Source: Thermofilum sp. (GTDB lineage Archaea > Thermoproteota > Thermoprotei > Thermofilales > Thermofilaceae). From it: 15,827 nucleotides of DNA. Where the stretch lies: assembly GCA_020832965.1 (NCBI GenBank), contig JAJHRM010000028.1, forward strand, positions 1-15,827, written 5' to 3'. The translations under genes were made by a program, and so were the position numbers. The notes below the pieces were generated by a model that worked only from the letters and a program-made list of their open reading frames with translations, searched no databases and was not told the origin of the DNA. Shown here piece after piece: positions 14,898 to 15,827 of the stretch. The number at the start of each line of letters is the position of its first letter. Position 1 is the first letter of the stretch.

Positions 14898-15827
14898 GCG
14901 GCTAGCTGCTCGTAGACCTTCTCGTACATCGGCAGTATTTTCCTCCAATCGTGCCGCCGGGCCCACTCTTTAGCCTGCACGCCGAGCCTCCCCCTTAGCT
15001 TCTCGTCGGTTAGCAGCGCAGCTATCGCTCTTGCGTAGCGCTTCGGGTCGGGCCTAGCCCACAAGCTCGCCACGTTGGGGGGCGCGGCGTAGAGCTGCCC
15101 TCCTTCTCCGGTTATCACGGCTGGCGTCTCGTGGATCCCCGCCTCAAGCAGTGTGATCCCGAAGGGCTCGTAGAGCGAGGGGAGCGCGTAGACCGCGCTC
15201 TCTGCGTACAGCTTGTGTTTCTCCCCCTCGCTCACCTGTCCCAGGTACCTGGCCTTCACGCCCCCCTTTTTCGCGCGGTTGAGCAGCTTCTCCGCCATCC
15301 CTTCGTCCGGGCCCGCGATCACGAGCTCGGCGCCGCTGAGCTCTCTCGCTACGTGAGCCATGGCTTCGGCGAGCAGGTCGAGGTTTTTGGATTTGCTCAC
15401 CCTGCCTAGGTAAAGCACCTGGCAGTGCTTTTCAGAGCTCTTGCCGATCGTGCACTGGTCCTCCTCGACCCCGTGGGGCACGACGCTAACGTTTCCGCAG
15501 AACCCCAGCTTTTTGACCTTCCCGGCCTCGTGAGGTGTGAGCGCGATGTACGCGTCGTAGGGCTTCAAGTAGCTTCTGCCGAAGGCATCAACAAACCGAT
15601 GGTAAGCCCAGGTGGCTGGGCCGAGCTGGCTGAGCTTGTGGAAGGGCGCGTGGCCGTGCAGGATCGCTTTGAAGCGCTGCTTTCTCTTCAGCTTGGCCAC
15701 CTGGAACACGTGCGGGTGCCTCCAGACGTGGACATGAACGATGTCCGGTTTCAGCGCTTTGATCGCTTGCGGCAGCTCCGAGCTGTAGGTCCCGTGGGAC
15801 CATGTGAAGTCGGGCTTGAGCCTGATC
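14894..15827 (-). CDS. Glycosyltransferase family 4, 5' end beyond the window
   Basis: About 310 codons are visible, and the frame is open to the window edge at 15827, so the true start lies outside. The visible part begins IRLKPDFTWSHGT..., reaches ALKPDIVHVHVWRHPHVF (end of the N-terminal domain), LHGHAPFH, VVPHGV, the donor-binding LYLGRVSKSKNLDLL and EX7E in YEPFGITLLEAG, all GT4 features in the usual order. A GTG at 15709 is only an internal valine. DNA is strongly GC-rich. It ends in the GTGA overlap with the next GT4, so the two are probably translated together. It is the most upstream gene seen here; any promoter lies outside the window. Confidence 0.88.
   Translation of the reverse strand, partial: IRLKPDFTWSHGTYSSELPQAIKALKPDIVHVHVWRHPHVFQVAKLKRKQRFKAILHGHAPFHKLSQLGPATWAYHRFVDAFGRSYLKPYDAYIALTPHEAGKVKKLGFCGNVSVVPHGVEEDQCTIGKSSEKHCQVLYLGRVSKSKNLDLLAEAMAHVARELSGAELVIAGPDEGMAEKLLNRAKKGGVKARYLGQVSEGEKHKLYAESAVYALPSLYEPFGITLLEAGIHETPAVITGEGGQLYAAPPNVASLWARPDPKRYARAIAALLTDEKLRGRLGVQAKEWARRHDWRKILPMYEKVYEQLAA

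Overview
The window reads as part of a thermophilic archaeal genome, most likely Thermoproteota (crenarchaeal type). The evidence is indirect: a BRE/TATA-like box about 26 bases before an ATG with no ribosome binding site, frequent GTG/TTG starts, heavy AGG/AGA and ATA codon use, and protein families typical of archaeal surface-glycan loci. No rRNA, tRNA, CRISPR array, transposase or integrase was seen. Every gene lies on the minus strand, so the reading order is from high to low coordinates.

The content is a glycan assembly locus. From the upstream end, an operon-like run (15827 to 11391) holds a 5'-truncated GT4 glycosyltransferase, a second GT4, a class I methyltransferase and a large multi-pass membrane protein of GT-C or polymerase type. 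Next comes a GT2 glycosyltransferase with its own leaderless-type promoter (11177 to 10137), then two genes each broken by one apparent single-base frameshift: another membrane-anchored GT2 (9963 to 9027) and an FkbM-family methyltransferase (8860 to 8029). A long compact run follows (7901 to 23): methyltransferase, Asp-box beta-propeller protein, two tandem paralogous GT4 enzymes, a third GT4, a thymidylate-kinase-like P-loop protein, a degenerate sulfatase/alkaline-phosphatase-like protein and a polysaccharide pyruvyl transferase. Many joints are overlaps (ATGA, GTGA, 22 to 25 bases), suggesting coupled translation. Together these could build, methylate and pyruvylate a lipid-linked or S-layer glycan; this role is inferred from families, not shown.

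The notable feature is that the locus looks like a recombination patchwork. (1) Directly before the GT4 at 4908 lies the last ~29 codons of a second, deleted copy of the beta-propeller gene. It meets the GT4 start through the same ATGA overlap that the intact propeller gene makes with the paralogous GT4, so propeller plus GT4 was duplicated as a unit and one propeller copy was later lost. (2) That GT4 has an AT-rich central segment (about 4075-4465) between GC-rich ends, and two other GT4 genes contain similar breaks. (3) A 36-bp sequence from the methyltransferase/propeller junction recurs, 34/36 identical, at 8896-8931. The whole window alternates between AT-rich and GC-rich blocks, as expected of a surface-glycan island under diversifying exchange.
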